The translations under genes and the position numbers were made by a program. A stretch of 64,000 nt of DNA from Marasmius tenuissimus (Eukaryota > Basidiomycota > Agaricomycetes > Agaricales > Marasmiaceae), in the NCBI GenBank assembly GCA_029532415.1, contig JAQOTA010000047.1, positions 1,302,001 through 1,366,000 of the forward strand, given 5' to 3'. This document shows positions 23,154-33,310 of the stretch, piece after piece. The stretch's first letter is position 1, and each line of letters starts with the position of its first letter. Under the pieces are notes generated by a model. That model was given only the letters and a program-made list of their open reading frames with translations, had not been told where the DNA came from and did no database searches.

Positions 23154-24922
23154 TCAAGTCGAAGCCCCCAATGAACCATTCCTTTGAGACCTGGAACCAA
23201 TCATATACCAATCGACCTGGGTCCAATCCGGCATATTCCAAGCCCAACTGCAAGTCAAACCTCTAGAAGAAGAGAGTTCCGTCAAACGGTCCCTGATGCT
23301 TTTTTGCAATAGAGTGCCGTCTTTGTTTCTAAAATCCCAAAATGTGTGTTCTTCCAGTCGACACCCCTCACGATTACCGGAGCCTTGGAAAGCGCTAAAG
23401 CACCGCGAAGACACCATCGTCAGAATTAGTTCAAAGTTGCGAGTGTCATTGCCATTGCCAATGAATCCAAAGCGTCGAAGTCTGGGCATGGCCTGCGCCC
23501 CAACCTTCCGTCCTAGCATTAGCGTCCCGAGTATGGGGCTCCATGTCTGCTCATGTCTGTCGCTGCGTGGCCATATCACATTTCTTTCAATTTGGAGTGT
23601 GTGTAAATTGTGCAAAGCGCTTGCCTGCCAGAGTCGGTCCAGGTTGCCAGAGAACTCGCCACCGTCTGCCACATCACAATCCACGGCGATGGCCAATTCC
23701 TCAAGAGAACATTGTGAGCGATCGAGGCACTCCAACAACTTTGCCGGGTGACTGAACCGTCCGAAAAATCGTAGGACACGTAAGGCGGGCAAGATCAGCC
23801 AGCTGAGTAACATGCCCATGTCGAAATCGTCTGCGTCGCTCGTGATGAGGGTGTGAAGGAAATGTAGCTTTAACGGCGAGTGCAGAAAGGCCCGCAAACT
23901 GTCGCTATCATCACTCGAGCTGCCCAAAATGCAGACTTCCAGTGATTCCAATTTCGGGAGAGTCTGAAAATGGCTCTCAAGATTCGGCATCTAAACATCG
24001 TCTAGTGTTGCTTCGTAGTGTGTAATCTGCCTCCATGGTATCCGTATCTCTCGCTGGAGTATATCTTGTGCTTCGCCACGCAATATAAGCTGTGTCAAAG
24101 ACGGACAGTCTTCGAACGCGCGGCATGCGCTGATAGAATCCGACGACCACTCGTCCCTTTCAAAATTGATCTCAAGCCGTTTCAGCGAACAGAGACCTCC
24201 ACATATATCGCGGAGAGGGCCGAGGCCGTCTATGACAATCGTCAGCTGTGCGGTCTCCCACTGTGACGCTCGCGAGCAAAGCATCGAGAAAGTCTCTCAT
24301 ATGGAGGTTCGTTCGAAGTGGCTGGAACCCTGCCAGGCTCATAGGATAATGATAGAGCCTGGCCCCTGGAACGCTCTAGCTGGATGCTCAACAGCGCCTC
24401 TAGCGAAGCCATACGGCTTGCAGAGACTGTAGGCCCCCTAGACTTATAAATGCTGACTTGGGTCCACAAAGACGAGGCGGAGGCTGAGACAGACCTCCAG
24501 GCTCGACAGACCTGGGTCAACTTCCACGGGGCCTTGCGAGTATCGAGGCTTCCAGGAAACTGGCCCGTGAATGCATCACCAAAGGTGCAAATCCTAAATA
24601 TCTCTACGAGGATTTCGGGAGGAAGGCGGCGAATGGGGTGTAGAATGGAATGATAGATTTGTTTCTTCTCAGTAATGCGTGCTAAGGCTTCTTCCAAGGA
24701 TTTTGAACTCGTAGACAGCTCTCGATTCTGTGATTTGATTATTTCGAGCGCGTCTGAAGTCGCGATATATTGGGCGCGTAGTTCTGATTCTGATTCTAAT
24801 GTAGCAGGGGGGGAATTCGACAACCATAGGGCCATCAGTTCTTCAGATACCGTATCTTCTGCTCCATCGCCCCCAGCTTGGGATTTGCATCGTGCACACC
24901 TGTAAAGAAGCCCCGATGGTAT
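23154..24922 (-). pseudogene. F-box subfamily 1 pseudogene with several lesions
   Basis: The homologous frame runs from a knuckle (LYRCARCKSQAGGD, codons near 24910) through the coiled coil, F-box (ILHPIRRLPPEILVEIFRIC) and leucine-rich region. Four changes are seen against the 20427 and 25724 copies. First, the codon aligned with the start ATG is ATA (24922-24920). Second, about 10-11 bases are missing near 24296 where relatives read REKFFSM, shifting the frame. Third, a TAG at 23993-23991 replaces the TGG of a tryptophan, with the same frame continuing at once (MPNLESHFQTLPKLE). Fourth, the usual stop after the VD tail is lost, so the frame runs about 20 codons into sequence matching the neighbour's 3' flank. 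It cannot encode a full-length product. It is the middle of three tandem copies. Confidence 0.85.
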
Positions 24923-25723
24923 ATCACTGAAGCTCTTACCCAGGCAATGAGAACAGCTATCGTTCTTAAATTTGTGGGGTACACACCTCTGTTGTCTTTA
25001 GCGATAGTTGGTGAAATCTTCGGTGTTTGAGCTAGCCTTTTTGTCGATAGACCAAATGAGCAGCAATGGCCCCCAGATACGGAGCTCGTAGACTTAGAGA
25101 ATGGAAGGCAAGGGAGATTATGATGGTGAAAGTGACAAGTGAACGGTCCGGCGTTTATTGGGCAGTGGGAGTCATCAACCAATCAGATTTCACACTTGAC
25201 CCGGTCCGGCTCCGGAGGCGCCGGGCATTCACGCCACGCCGCTCAGTCTTCACACCTCAACAACTGCCACTGTACTTGCGATTACTTGCTCAACAGAATA
25301 CCTCGACTCGACAAGCCCTCTAAGAATATCTCCTAATGAAGACTGTCAATATGAAGGGAGTTGGGTCGGATAAGGGAAATTTTTCAGTTTTCGGTGCCAG
25401 GTGCGTCTATTATGCACGGTGACTCAAGCGGACCCTACCAATAGTACAGTCAGCTAAATTTTATCAATCGTCTTGTTCCATCGCACATCGTTCCAACCTC
25501 CTTTCCACAATTTCGCCCGCAATGGTACGTGATGTACGCGTCCGTGCCTTCTCAGAAGTCAGATACATTAGTCTACATCCGGAATGTATACAGTATTCTT
25601 ATTCTGGCCACCTGGTGACTACTAATCGATACTAGTGGTCGTAATAAAACAATACAGGCGGCATACCATAGAAGTTCTTGGATTCGAAACACCCCTTCAA
25701 GACCCAGAGTCCTGTCAATCATG
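24923..25723. other. Intergenic, includes leader exon of the pseudogene
   Basis: A leader donor GTGTGT near 24989 resembles those of the neighbouring copies. No other gene is supported. Confidence 0.4.
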
Positions 25724-27424
25724 TCAATCAACCTGACGCCAATCCAATCTACCCCAATGCCAACTGCAGGTCAATCCGCCGGCAGAAGAAACTTCCATCA
25801 AATGTTCCATGCCGAATTGCTCCAAGGGAGTCGTCCCTTCCTCTCCGAAATTCCATAACGTGAGTTCCTCGAGGGGAAACGCCCCACCACGACCGGAAAC
25901 CGGGGGAGTAGTAAAACACCGAGAAGAAACCATCGCCAGAAAAACCTCTTCATTCCCCATCGTCACGGTATGATTGAGAAATCCCTCCCCATTGAGCACC
26001 AAGCGTCGAAGTCTGGGCATAGCTTGCGCCCTGCCCTCTCGCCCGAGTCTTAGCGTCTCAATTACCATTTCCCATATCTCTCTGGAACCGTCTGAGCCAA
26101 ATCGTACCCTGATTTGGAGCGTGCGTAGGTTGTGTAAAGCGCTCGCCTCCAAGAGGCAAGTCAAGTTGTGAGGGAACTCGTCGCTGTGTTCCTTATAGCA
26201 TTCCAGAGTGATGGCTAACTCTTCTAGAGAGCACTGGGATCGATCAAGAAACTCCACCAATTTTTCCGGGTGGCTGAATCCTGTGACAAGCCGTAGGACA
26301 CATAGGGTAGGCAAGACCAGCCAGCTGAGTAAACTGTCCATGCCAGGACTATCCGCGATGTTTATGACGAGGGTGTGAAGGAAGCATAGCTTCAAGGGCG
26401 AGGGTAGAAGCTGTAAAGTAGCGGTTTCATTATTGCTGATGCTATCCAAGACGCAAACTTCTACTCGTTCCAATTTAGGAAGAATCTGAGAGTGGCTCCC
26501 AGGTTCCTCCAACCATCGATTGCCTGATCGTGCTTCGTAGCGTATAATCTGCCTCCAGGGTATCCGGGCCCCCCGTTGGAGCAGAATTGGGCTTTTGCCA
26601 CGCAACTTTAGCTCCGTCAAAGAGGGACAGTCCTCAAACGCGCAGAGTGGGCTAATCCCATCCGACGTCCAGACATCTGAGACTGGGATGAACCTGATTT
26701 CGAGCAGCTTCAATGAACGGAAAGCTCCACGGAAATCACGGAGGCAATTGAGGCTGTCTATGCTGCTCTTCAACCGTGCGGTCCTCCATTGTGATGCTCG
26801 CGAACACAGCATCGAAAGAAATTTCTGCTGTAGACGATCGTCCGAAGTCTCCAAGGACAATGATATATGCTGGTCCTGAGAGCGCTTTAATTGGATGCTC
26901 AGCAGCGCCTCTAGCGAAAGCGCACAGCTCGCAGAGATCGTATCCCTCCACCAAGAGACGTTAATCTTGGCCCACAAAGACGGGGTGGAGGCTGCGACAG
27001 ACCTCCACGCCCGACAGACCTGACCCAGCATCCACGGTGCCTTGCGAGTGTCAAGACTTCCAGGATATTCCGTATCATTAAGGTCTATGTCCCCAAAGGT
27101 GCGAATTCGAAAGATTTCTGTGAGGATTTCGGGCGGAAGTCGACGGATAGGATGTAAAATGTAACGATAGAGTCGTTTCTTCTCGGCCATACGTGCTCGG
27201 GTGCGTTTCAGAGATTTCATGCTCGCAGAAAGCTCTCGGATCTGAGATTCGATAGCCTTGAGTGCGTATGACGTTGCTGTATATTCGGTGCGAGATTCCT
27301 TTTCTGACGTGGGGGGAACATTCGACTTCCATAGGGCAGTGAGCTCTTCCGATACTGCATCCTCCACATCTCCTCCGACTTGAAGTTGACACCTCAAGCA
27401 CTTGTATAGTGACCCTGATGCCAT
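25724..27424 (-). CDS. F-box/LRR-like protein with CxxC knuckle and coiled coil, subfamily 1
   Basis: A 566-residue intact frame from the ATG at 27424. The order is: knuckle MASGSLYKCLRCQLQVGGD (residues 9 and 12 are the cysteines); coiled coil about 40-85 (IESQIRELSASMKSLKRTRA); linker LYRYILHPIRR; F-box about 95-145 (LPPEILTEIFRIR, SLDTRKAPWMLGQVCRAWR); then leucine-rich blocks IPWRQIIRYEAR, LVLPTLCVLRL and DRSQCSLEELAI. The tail is LDWRQVD. A leader donor GTGCGC at 27491 matches the relatives. It is the intact template against which the damage in the 23154 copy and the deletion in the 20427 copy can be read. SCF substrate-receptor role is inferred; the target is unknown. Confidence 0.85.
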   Translation of the reverse strand: MASGSLYKCLRCQLQVGGDVEDAVSEELTALWKSNVPPTSEKESRTEYTATSYALKAIESQIRELSASMKSLKRTRARMAEKKRLYRYILHPIRRLPPEILTEIFRIRTFGDIDLNDTEYPGSLDTRKAPWMLGQVCRAWRSVAASTPSLWAKINVSWWRDTISASCALSLEALLSIQLKRSQDQHISLSLETSDDRLQQKFLSMLCSRASQWRTARLKSSIDSLNCLRDFRGAFRSLKLLEIRFIPVSDVWTSDGISPLCAFEDCPSLTELKLRGKSPILLQRGARIPWRQIIRYEARSGNRWLEEPGSHSQILPKLERVEVCVLDSISNNETATLQLLPSPLKLCFLHTLVINIADSPGMDSLLSWLVLPTLCVLRLVTGFSHPEKLVEFLDRSQCSLEELAITLECYKEHSDEFPHNLTCLLEASALHNLRTLQIRVRFGSDGSREIWEMVIETLRLGREGRAQAMPRLRRLVLNGEGFLNHTVTMGNEEVFLAMVSSRCFTTPPVSGRGGAFPLEELTLWNFGEEGTTPLEQFGMEHLMEVSSAGGLTCSWHWGRLDWRQVD

Positions 27425-30400
27425 GGTCGATATTCTTTCCACTTGGCCGATTAGAGAAGCTATCGTCGTGGAGAAGGTATGGGCTGCGCACCTCTGTTAC
27501 GCTGGTTGATATAACGTCTATTGTTCAAAGCTCCTCCTTGGGGCGTATAGCATCCAACAAATCCTCTGACACAATGAGCTCGATGCCTTGAGAGACTGTA
27601 GACGAATGATACGAAAGATGAATCAATTGGAGATGATGGTGGTGAGAGGAGGGGAAACAGGCGCTTAACGCCGAGGTCCGGCGTTTAGAATTGGGAACAC
27701 GGTTGCCTCGGCGTCAACTCAGACCCCCATGCCGTTCATACTTTGTCACTCCTGCTCGCCATACTACGTGTTTCTACGCGTTTGTCGTGTTCTTCCAAAC
27801 GACAAATGGGGGATTCTGCAGCCGATGAATCTAGTTTTAGTCTAGCTCTACTTATCTAAGAAGAGTTCGATGGTCGTCCGACGTCAAAATGTCCATATGC
27901 GAACTAAAACGACCACTTCTGGCGGCCCCAATTGAACGCTCTATTCCCAGAATATCTTCTATGGTATTGCCAAGGCAGTCACCTGGAATCTTCTCGTGAG
28001 TGTTCATTGTAACTGGAATACACTTCACGCTTACCCAGACCTCTAGTATCTCCAGAAGCTCTCTCAGGACTTCGACACCGCTCCAGTTCTTTAATACACC
28101 AGTCCGTTCAGATACATCGACCTAACTGCGTTGGTGGAAGAGGGCGCTTTTGTGGTGAGTGCGACCAAGCTCGCTTCTGGTTTGACGATGGAAGACTCAG
28201 AGTTGTACGACTTTGAATTTGTAGCGTTGGAGGTCGTAGCTGGACCGAAGAAGCTGGGCAACAGCTGCGAGAGGGAGCTGGACGAAGAGTTGGAATTTTC
28301 GCTCATAGTTGGACGAGTTGAAGGGCTTGAGCGCTCTTGGAAAGGGGACGTTGAAAAATTTTTTCGTTCCAAAGGTTCGGGTTTCCTTATATTCCCCTAA
28401 TTTTTTTTTTCTGCAATGGCAACAATCACCGCTTGGCACTTGATCCCGAGGCGTTATAGCGTGAAGGGTCGACGATGAAGAAAATTTTTTGATGGGATTT
28501 TCATGCAGCCGCCAGCGGATGGGTGTCGGGCCGGGTACCTAGGGAAATAGAGCGGGTTTATCGGGATTTATCCTCCCTGAGCTCCCCAGGACTCCCCCAG
28601 TATCACAGTAATGATCTCCCGTGCACCCAACGGGCTTGTTCGTGACGCCTTGTACTCTGCGGCGATCTTTGAGAGCTACGAGATTTGGTCGTTCTGGAGC
28701 CGTTATGACCGTGGTGGCACATGCCGTGTTGACATCGTTCATTTTCAACAAATGCGTGAATCATTAATCATGATCCACAGCCGTGTGGGGCGCACAAGAT
28801 CTCCGTCTCCTCGGAACTGTCTGATGGCATCGTTATGTCGTCGAGTCTTCTGTGCATCCTGTACAGTTACTGGGAGTAGGCTGGAATGCTGTCGCTGTCA
28901 AGGTCACCGTTTGTTGCACAAGGCTGATGCTTGACTGCGGATCTGGTCGTAAGGCTTTCGTGGCTTCTCCCTTGCATCGTTTCTGGTGTCATGGGAGACG
29001 TTGAGGAGGTCTCATCCTCACTGAGCGCCCTAGAGAGCAGCATGAGACTTTGATCAGCACAGCAGCAGCGGGACGAAGAAAGCGGAAAACAGTCTCACCA
29101 CGTCTTCAGTCTTGTCATTGGAGCAAGGCGGCTTGTAGGTGACTGCGGAATGTGGGGTGCCCACGGTATGCTGCAGCCAACTTTGAACTAGCCTAAATTT
29201 CGAGGCTAATCATGAAATCAAAGCACGTCTATCATGTTCCCGCTCAGGCGTCGAGCCAGCTACCTGGGTGCACTTCCAATGACACGCATCTACAGCATAC
29301 GGTTCGATGAATTGCACTTTGGAGCCGCTTCCTCTCCATTCCACGTCGCACCGTACCGTCGTGGACTCCAAAAGGTTCAGGAATCACGGACCGAATGCCA
29401 GCAGGGCCGGGAACCAAGGAGGAACAGATTTTTCTTTGTTTCTTTTTTTACATCCCTGAATCTCGGTAAGTACTTATGTACTAAGTGAGTCCTGATCTTA
29501 TCATTGTTAAGTAGGTTCCTCACTAAATGAGGGTTCGGATATGTTCGGACATCCCTGGATATCCCTGGACATCCCCGCCTTTCCTCGTTCCGAGTTTCGA
29601 GGTCGAGGGTCCTTGCTGCCTGATTGCTCGGTTACAGGCGTAGGGTTTCGAGATTGTCGTCAACCCTGGGCGAAAAGAGAATAACTCGAATCAATGAACC
29701 AAGGTCAGCTTCGGTAGGGCTGTCGGCTCGAATATGTCTCTCTGACAGGATTTTCCCCACTCTAGCCAAAGGGAGAACAGTGATCATGGTGATTACGAGC
29801 GACTAACGAGATCCGACTTACGATAACGAACCTCAGGAAAGAAGGAGAACACGAGAACGCAGTAAGGAAAGCGGTATCTCGAGAAAGCCAATCGTTCACC
29901 GTCCACGACTTACGGTCCGCTCCAGACGGCCACTCTCCCGACCCCGAACTCCCGATCTCTGCCCAGTACGCGCCTCTCAGGCTCTCACCCTTGCTCGAGC
30001 TACGAGTACCTATGCGCCTCTGCCTTGTGCCAAATCACCGAGTATGTATGGTTGATGGGTTCTCGAATACGTTCTCAGCTTCTCGACAAACACAGCAATG
30101 TCAGATCTTTCAATACAACACTTGACCAAGCTGTATTTTTCTCGATGAATACCCCCGGAAGTTCGGGCCTTCTCGTCTAAGGATTATTAGGACCTACATA
30201 TTCGTACCGGACTCCCGAGATTGGCCCGACGCTCGCGTCGAACATTCGAGAGACTGAGGGTAGTCGCGTTCCTAGACATGAAATGAGATAAGGCAGCGTG
30301 TCGACCTCGTCGCCATGAGCCTTGACCACAAACCCCCATTTTTGCGTCATTCTATTGTTTATACCTCCCCTCCTGTAATCGGTAGGTGGATGCTGGGTGG

Positions 30401-30763
30401 ATGTATTCGCCTCCTAGAACCAAGCAATCCAAGATTGTTCCCGCATCAATACTAACTATAGTGAGCGTCTTTTTTAGAATTGAGGTTCGGATCGTCGGGG
30501 AGTCTCCACCTGGCCCATGGGCGCCATGGAACGGCAATCTTCCTGCGTTCCTGTCACCAATACAGATAGCACATTAAATACCCACGAGCACGAGTGAGAA
30601 TGTGGAATGGTCGGAACGGATGTGAAGCGCAATCAACGCCTCCTCCGGGACTCGTACCGACTGCTCCGAATTTAACCCAATGCCGTGGCGGTCCACCACC
30701 GGGCATCAGGAATCAGGATTCTGGGAAGACTTGGTTAACGACAGCGGTGTAGTATGTATCGAG
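27425..30763. other. Large gene-poor region
   Basis: More than 3 kb with no gene I can support beyond one weak small frame at 28091. Around 29550 short units of the form CATCCCTGGA(C/T)AT repeat three times. Codon-like structure and intron signals are not apparent. It may hold regulatory or decayed repeat DNA. Confidence 0.4.
28091..28306 (-). CDS. Possible small Ser/Asn-rich protein
   Basis: A 71-codon frame from an ATG at 28306 reads MSENSNSSSSSLSQLLPSFF and ends GLVY. It is Ser- and Asn-rich with one short hydrophobic segment. It lacks the C-terminal CaaX box of basidiomycete pheromone precursors. No homologue is recognised, and chance is a real alternative. Confidence 0.25.
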   Translation of the reverse strand: MSENSNSSSSSLSQLLPSFFGPATTSNATNSKSYNSESSIVKPEASLVALTTKAPSSTNAVRSMYLNGLVY

Positions 30764-30770
30764 TATAAAA
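30764..30770 (+). promoter_or_regulatory. TATA box of the PAH-domain gene
   Basis: TATAAAA lies 130 bases before the start codon at 30894, in an otherwise GC-balanced region. Confidence 0.6.
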
Positions 30771-30893
30771 GGTTTTCACTCCCACCGACCGCCGCATCGG
30801 TTTCTGATTCCCCCACCTATGTTCGAAATTCTCTCAAACAACAGCAATTCTCGTCCTCATTTGTTTTTGGATACCCGCCCAGACAAGACCAGA

Positions 30894-31327
30894 ATGACAA
30901 GAGCACACTCGTCCTCATCCTCCTCTTCCGCTTCCTCGTCACGAAGCCTTCCTCCTATTCAAATCCCTCCGAGAGCCAGACCTCTCGATGCGATGGGATA
31001 CATTGACGAAATCAAATTCACCTACGCTGACGAGCCTCAAACGTACCACCACTTCTTAGCAGCCATGCAGGACTTCAAGTCCGGAAGGTGCATACTCACA
31101 TGATCCTTTCATTTCGCCTCTTTCTCATTAATTCCAGGTCAAACGTAACCGAGACAATCCGCCGCGTAGCGGTACTCTTCCGCTACAATAAACAGCTCTA
31201 CGAAGGGTTTAATGCGTTCTTGCCACCGGGGTATGGCATCGTTCCGGCAGATCCGAGATCAACAGGAGGCTTGGACGAGGTAGTCATAACCACGCCAGAG
31301 GGCGTAGAGAGGAGGGTATTTCGCTAA
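30894..31327 (+). CDS. Small single-PAH-domain protein, Sin3-like
   Basis: Two exons (30894-31087 and 31138-31327) join in phase to give 127 residues. After a Ser-rich N-terminus of about 30 residues there is one paired amphipathic helix domain. Its signature is IDEIKFTYADEPQTYHHFLAAMQ ... FKSGR ... VTETIRRVAVLFRYNKQLYEGFNAFLPPGYGI in discontinuous blocks. In the Sin3 corepressor such domains bind short helices of transcription factors. Sin3 itself is far larger, with several PAH copies and a histone-deacetylase-interaction domain, none of which is present here. The product could compete with Sin3 for ligands or act as a private adaptor; both are inference. The tail after the PAH is short and ends VERRVFR. 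Start and splice sites look sound. Confidence 0.8.
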
Positions 31328-31708
31328 GACGCGTACCTTGCAAAGTTAGCGGTGAGTCGGCTTGATCTCCGGTGCTGCGAGTAGCGGTAATTGACTTTGG
31401 ATCTCAGGTGCGAGGTAAAGCTTATCCAGAAAAACCTGAGAACAGCGCGCGGGTACCAGGGGCCCTACGAGTCGGGAGGGACCTTCGATACGGGGCGAAG
31501 CGCGGGAGTTGAAGGAGGAACTGTTGAAGCCTGGACTGGGTAATCGTCTAGGATATCTATTGGGCCTTGCTTAATGTATACCTGTATCTATAGCTTTCAT
31601 TCTGGACTAGGGTTAAAGTGTTCAGCTTTCTTGGGTGCTCAATGTTATGAATCTGTTCCAAGGAGCGGTTAATTCGTTTATTAAGGTTTTTGAATCAACT
31701 CGTCCGGA
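31328..31708. other. Spacer between convergent genes
   Basis: Terminal region between the PAH gene (+) and the nicotinamidase gene (-). No gene is seen. Confidence 0.5.
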
Positions 31709-32495
31709 TCACGATCCCCGTGTCGCTTTCACCCTCGCCAACTCCTCCCCTTCAACAGAAATGAGCGGGATGCCTTGCTCGGCCAATTCCTTTGCCGCAG
31801 CTTCCCATCCCGCCTCGCCCCCGACAGCCTTGGTTCCTTCCTTCACAACAAACGTATTGTAGCCGTCCTTCTTTGCGTCAATTGCGGTGCACTTGACACA
31901 GTAGTCCATCGCCAGACCGACAACATAGACATCCGTAATCTCCTTCTCTTTCAACAATTGGGTCAGCCCGCTGCTCGCTTCCTTCACGAGGGGATGCCTA
32001 AATGGCGCCTCGAACGCCGAGTACATCTCTACTCTTGCATCCGTGCCTTTTACGATAATCTTGTCAACCTTGGACACGTTAAGTTCGGGGACGAGCTCCG
32101 AGCCTGGCGTTCCTTGAACACAATGAACAGGCCAGAGCGTCGTAACGTCTATTTCATCGTAATTGTAAGGGTTGTGGATCGTAGCGGACGACTTGAAGGG
32201 TACGTTGTCCGGTGGATCGTGATTTACAGCGAACGAAACGTGGTTGGGAGGATGAAAGTCTTTCGTTGCCACTTTGAGAGTAAAAGGGTGATCCAGGAGG
32301 TTGTTGACGACTGTCGAGATACTCCGTCCATCTCGAACGGCAAGTGAACCGTTCTATCGATAACAAGATGATATCAGATTTTGTCTGCAGCTTTGGTGGA
32401 TTCACAGAGCAACATACTGGTGGACAAAAATCCTCCTGAAAATCGACCACAATTAACGCCGGTCTGGAGGTCGAGCTTGTATCCGTTCCCTGCAT
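31709..32495 (-). CDS. PNC1: Nicotinamidase (isochorismatase-like hydrolase)
   Basis: Two exons (32495-32418 and 32353-31709) join in phase 0 to give 240 residues. The enzyme converts nicotinamide to nicotinic acid and ammonia in the NAD salvage pathway, and removes an inhibitor of sirtuins. The catalytic triad is visible: Asp18 in VVDFQEDF, Lys128 in KIIVKG, and Cys178 in AMDYCVKCTA. Metal ligands are Asp58 and His60 in TKDFHP and His103 in WPVHC. The junction restores the family motif DFCPPNGSLAV. Length is normal for the family. The ATG at 32495 is chosen; the more upstream TTG at 32540 is unlikely. Confidence 0.95.
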
Positions 32496-33310
32496 GGTGG
32501 TGGGAGTGAAGAGAGCTTGGGTCGAGCGAGTGTCAGTCAAAGGTTGATATCTGATTGTGTCTCATGACCCCAAAATGCTCGCCTTCAAGCTTCAAGCCTC
32601 GCAATCCCAGATAGCCAAAATGAAAAGGACTGAAAGCGGATTTAGGATCCAAGCCATATCATCAAGTTAAAAATAGGGGGGAAAGTTGAAGAATGGCGTT
32701 TTCCGTGGACTGTTGGGAATTCTGCATCTTCGTAAACTCGCATGGTCACACGAGCGCCCACAGGTAGCTTATTTTGCAGACGGATGTCCAAAGAAGTGCA
32801 TGGCTTGAGGTATGTGCAGAGATCACAGATGAATTGAAGGTGAAGACGAGCATGTGAGTAATGATGGAAACGGAAGGAGAACGGCGCGGGCCTGCGTTGC
32901 CGAAAGGTCTAGAACTTCTACTAGAACATGCTGACAAAAGGTATTGGCAATTGCCGCAAGCCAACATCGCCAATAATGATCAATGATTAATGACTATCCA
33001 CAGCGTGGACAATGGTCACAAATTGACCTTCACGCACACGCTGCTGCTGGCTTCGCTGCCACTCTCCTGGTTGCGGGGAAGGAAAAATGCTCGTGGCTAG
33101 ATACTAGCTAAAGAATAGCGAAAGTTTACGGATGGGGCCTTGATTCCATGTCGTGACGATCCAAAGTACCAACCAAGTTACCAAACAAAGCAAGCCATCT
33201 CCGTCGTCACAGAATTTTGGGAATCGATAGGGTACATCAACCGAAGGCTATGAGCCATTTTCTCCAACGGTCCACCAGGTCGGCCGCGTTCGAGACCATC
33301 ACCACGTACA
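32496..33310. other. Intergenic, no gene supported
   Basis: Upstream region of PNC1 and 3' flank of the F-box pseudogene. Nothing further is recognised. Confidence 0.45.

Noticed and set aside
28091..28306. Mating pheromone precursor
   Set aside because: Size and Ser/Asn content fit loosely, but there is no C-terminal CaaX cysteine motif.
29300..29320. tRNA B-box-like GGTTCGA
   Set aside because: No matching A box or cloverleaf could be drawn around it; other GGTTCGA hits also failed.
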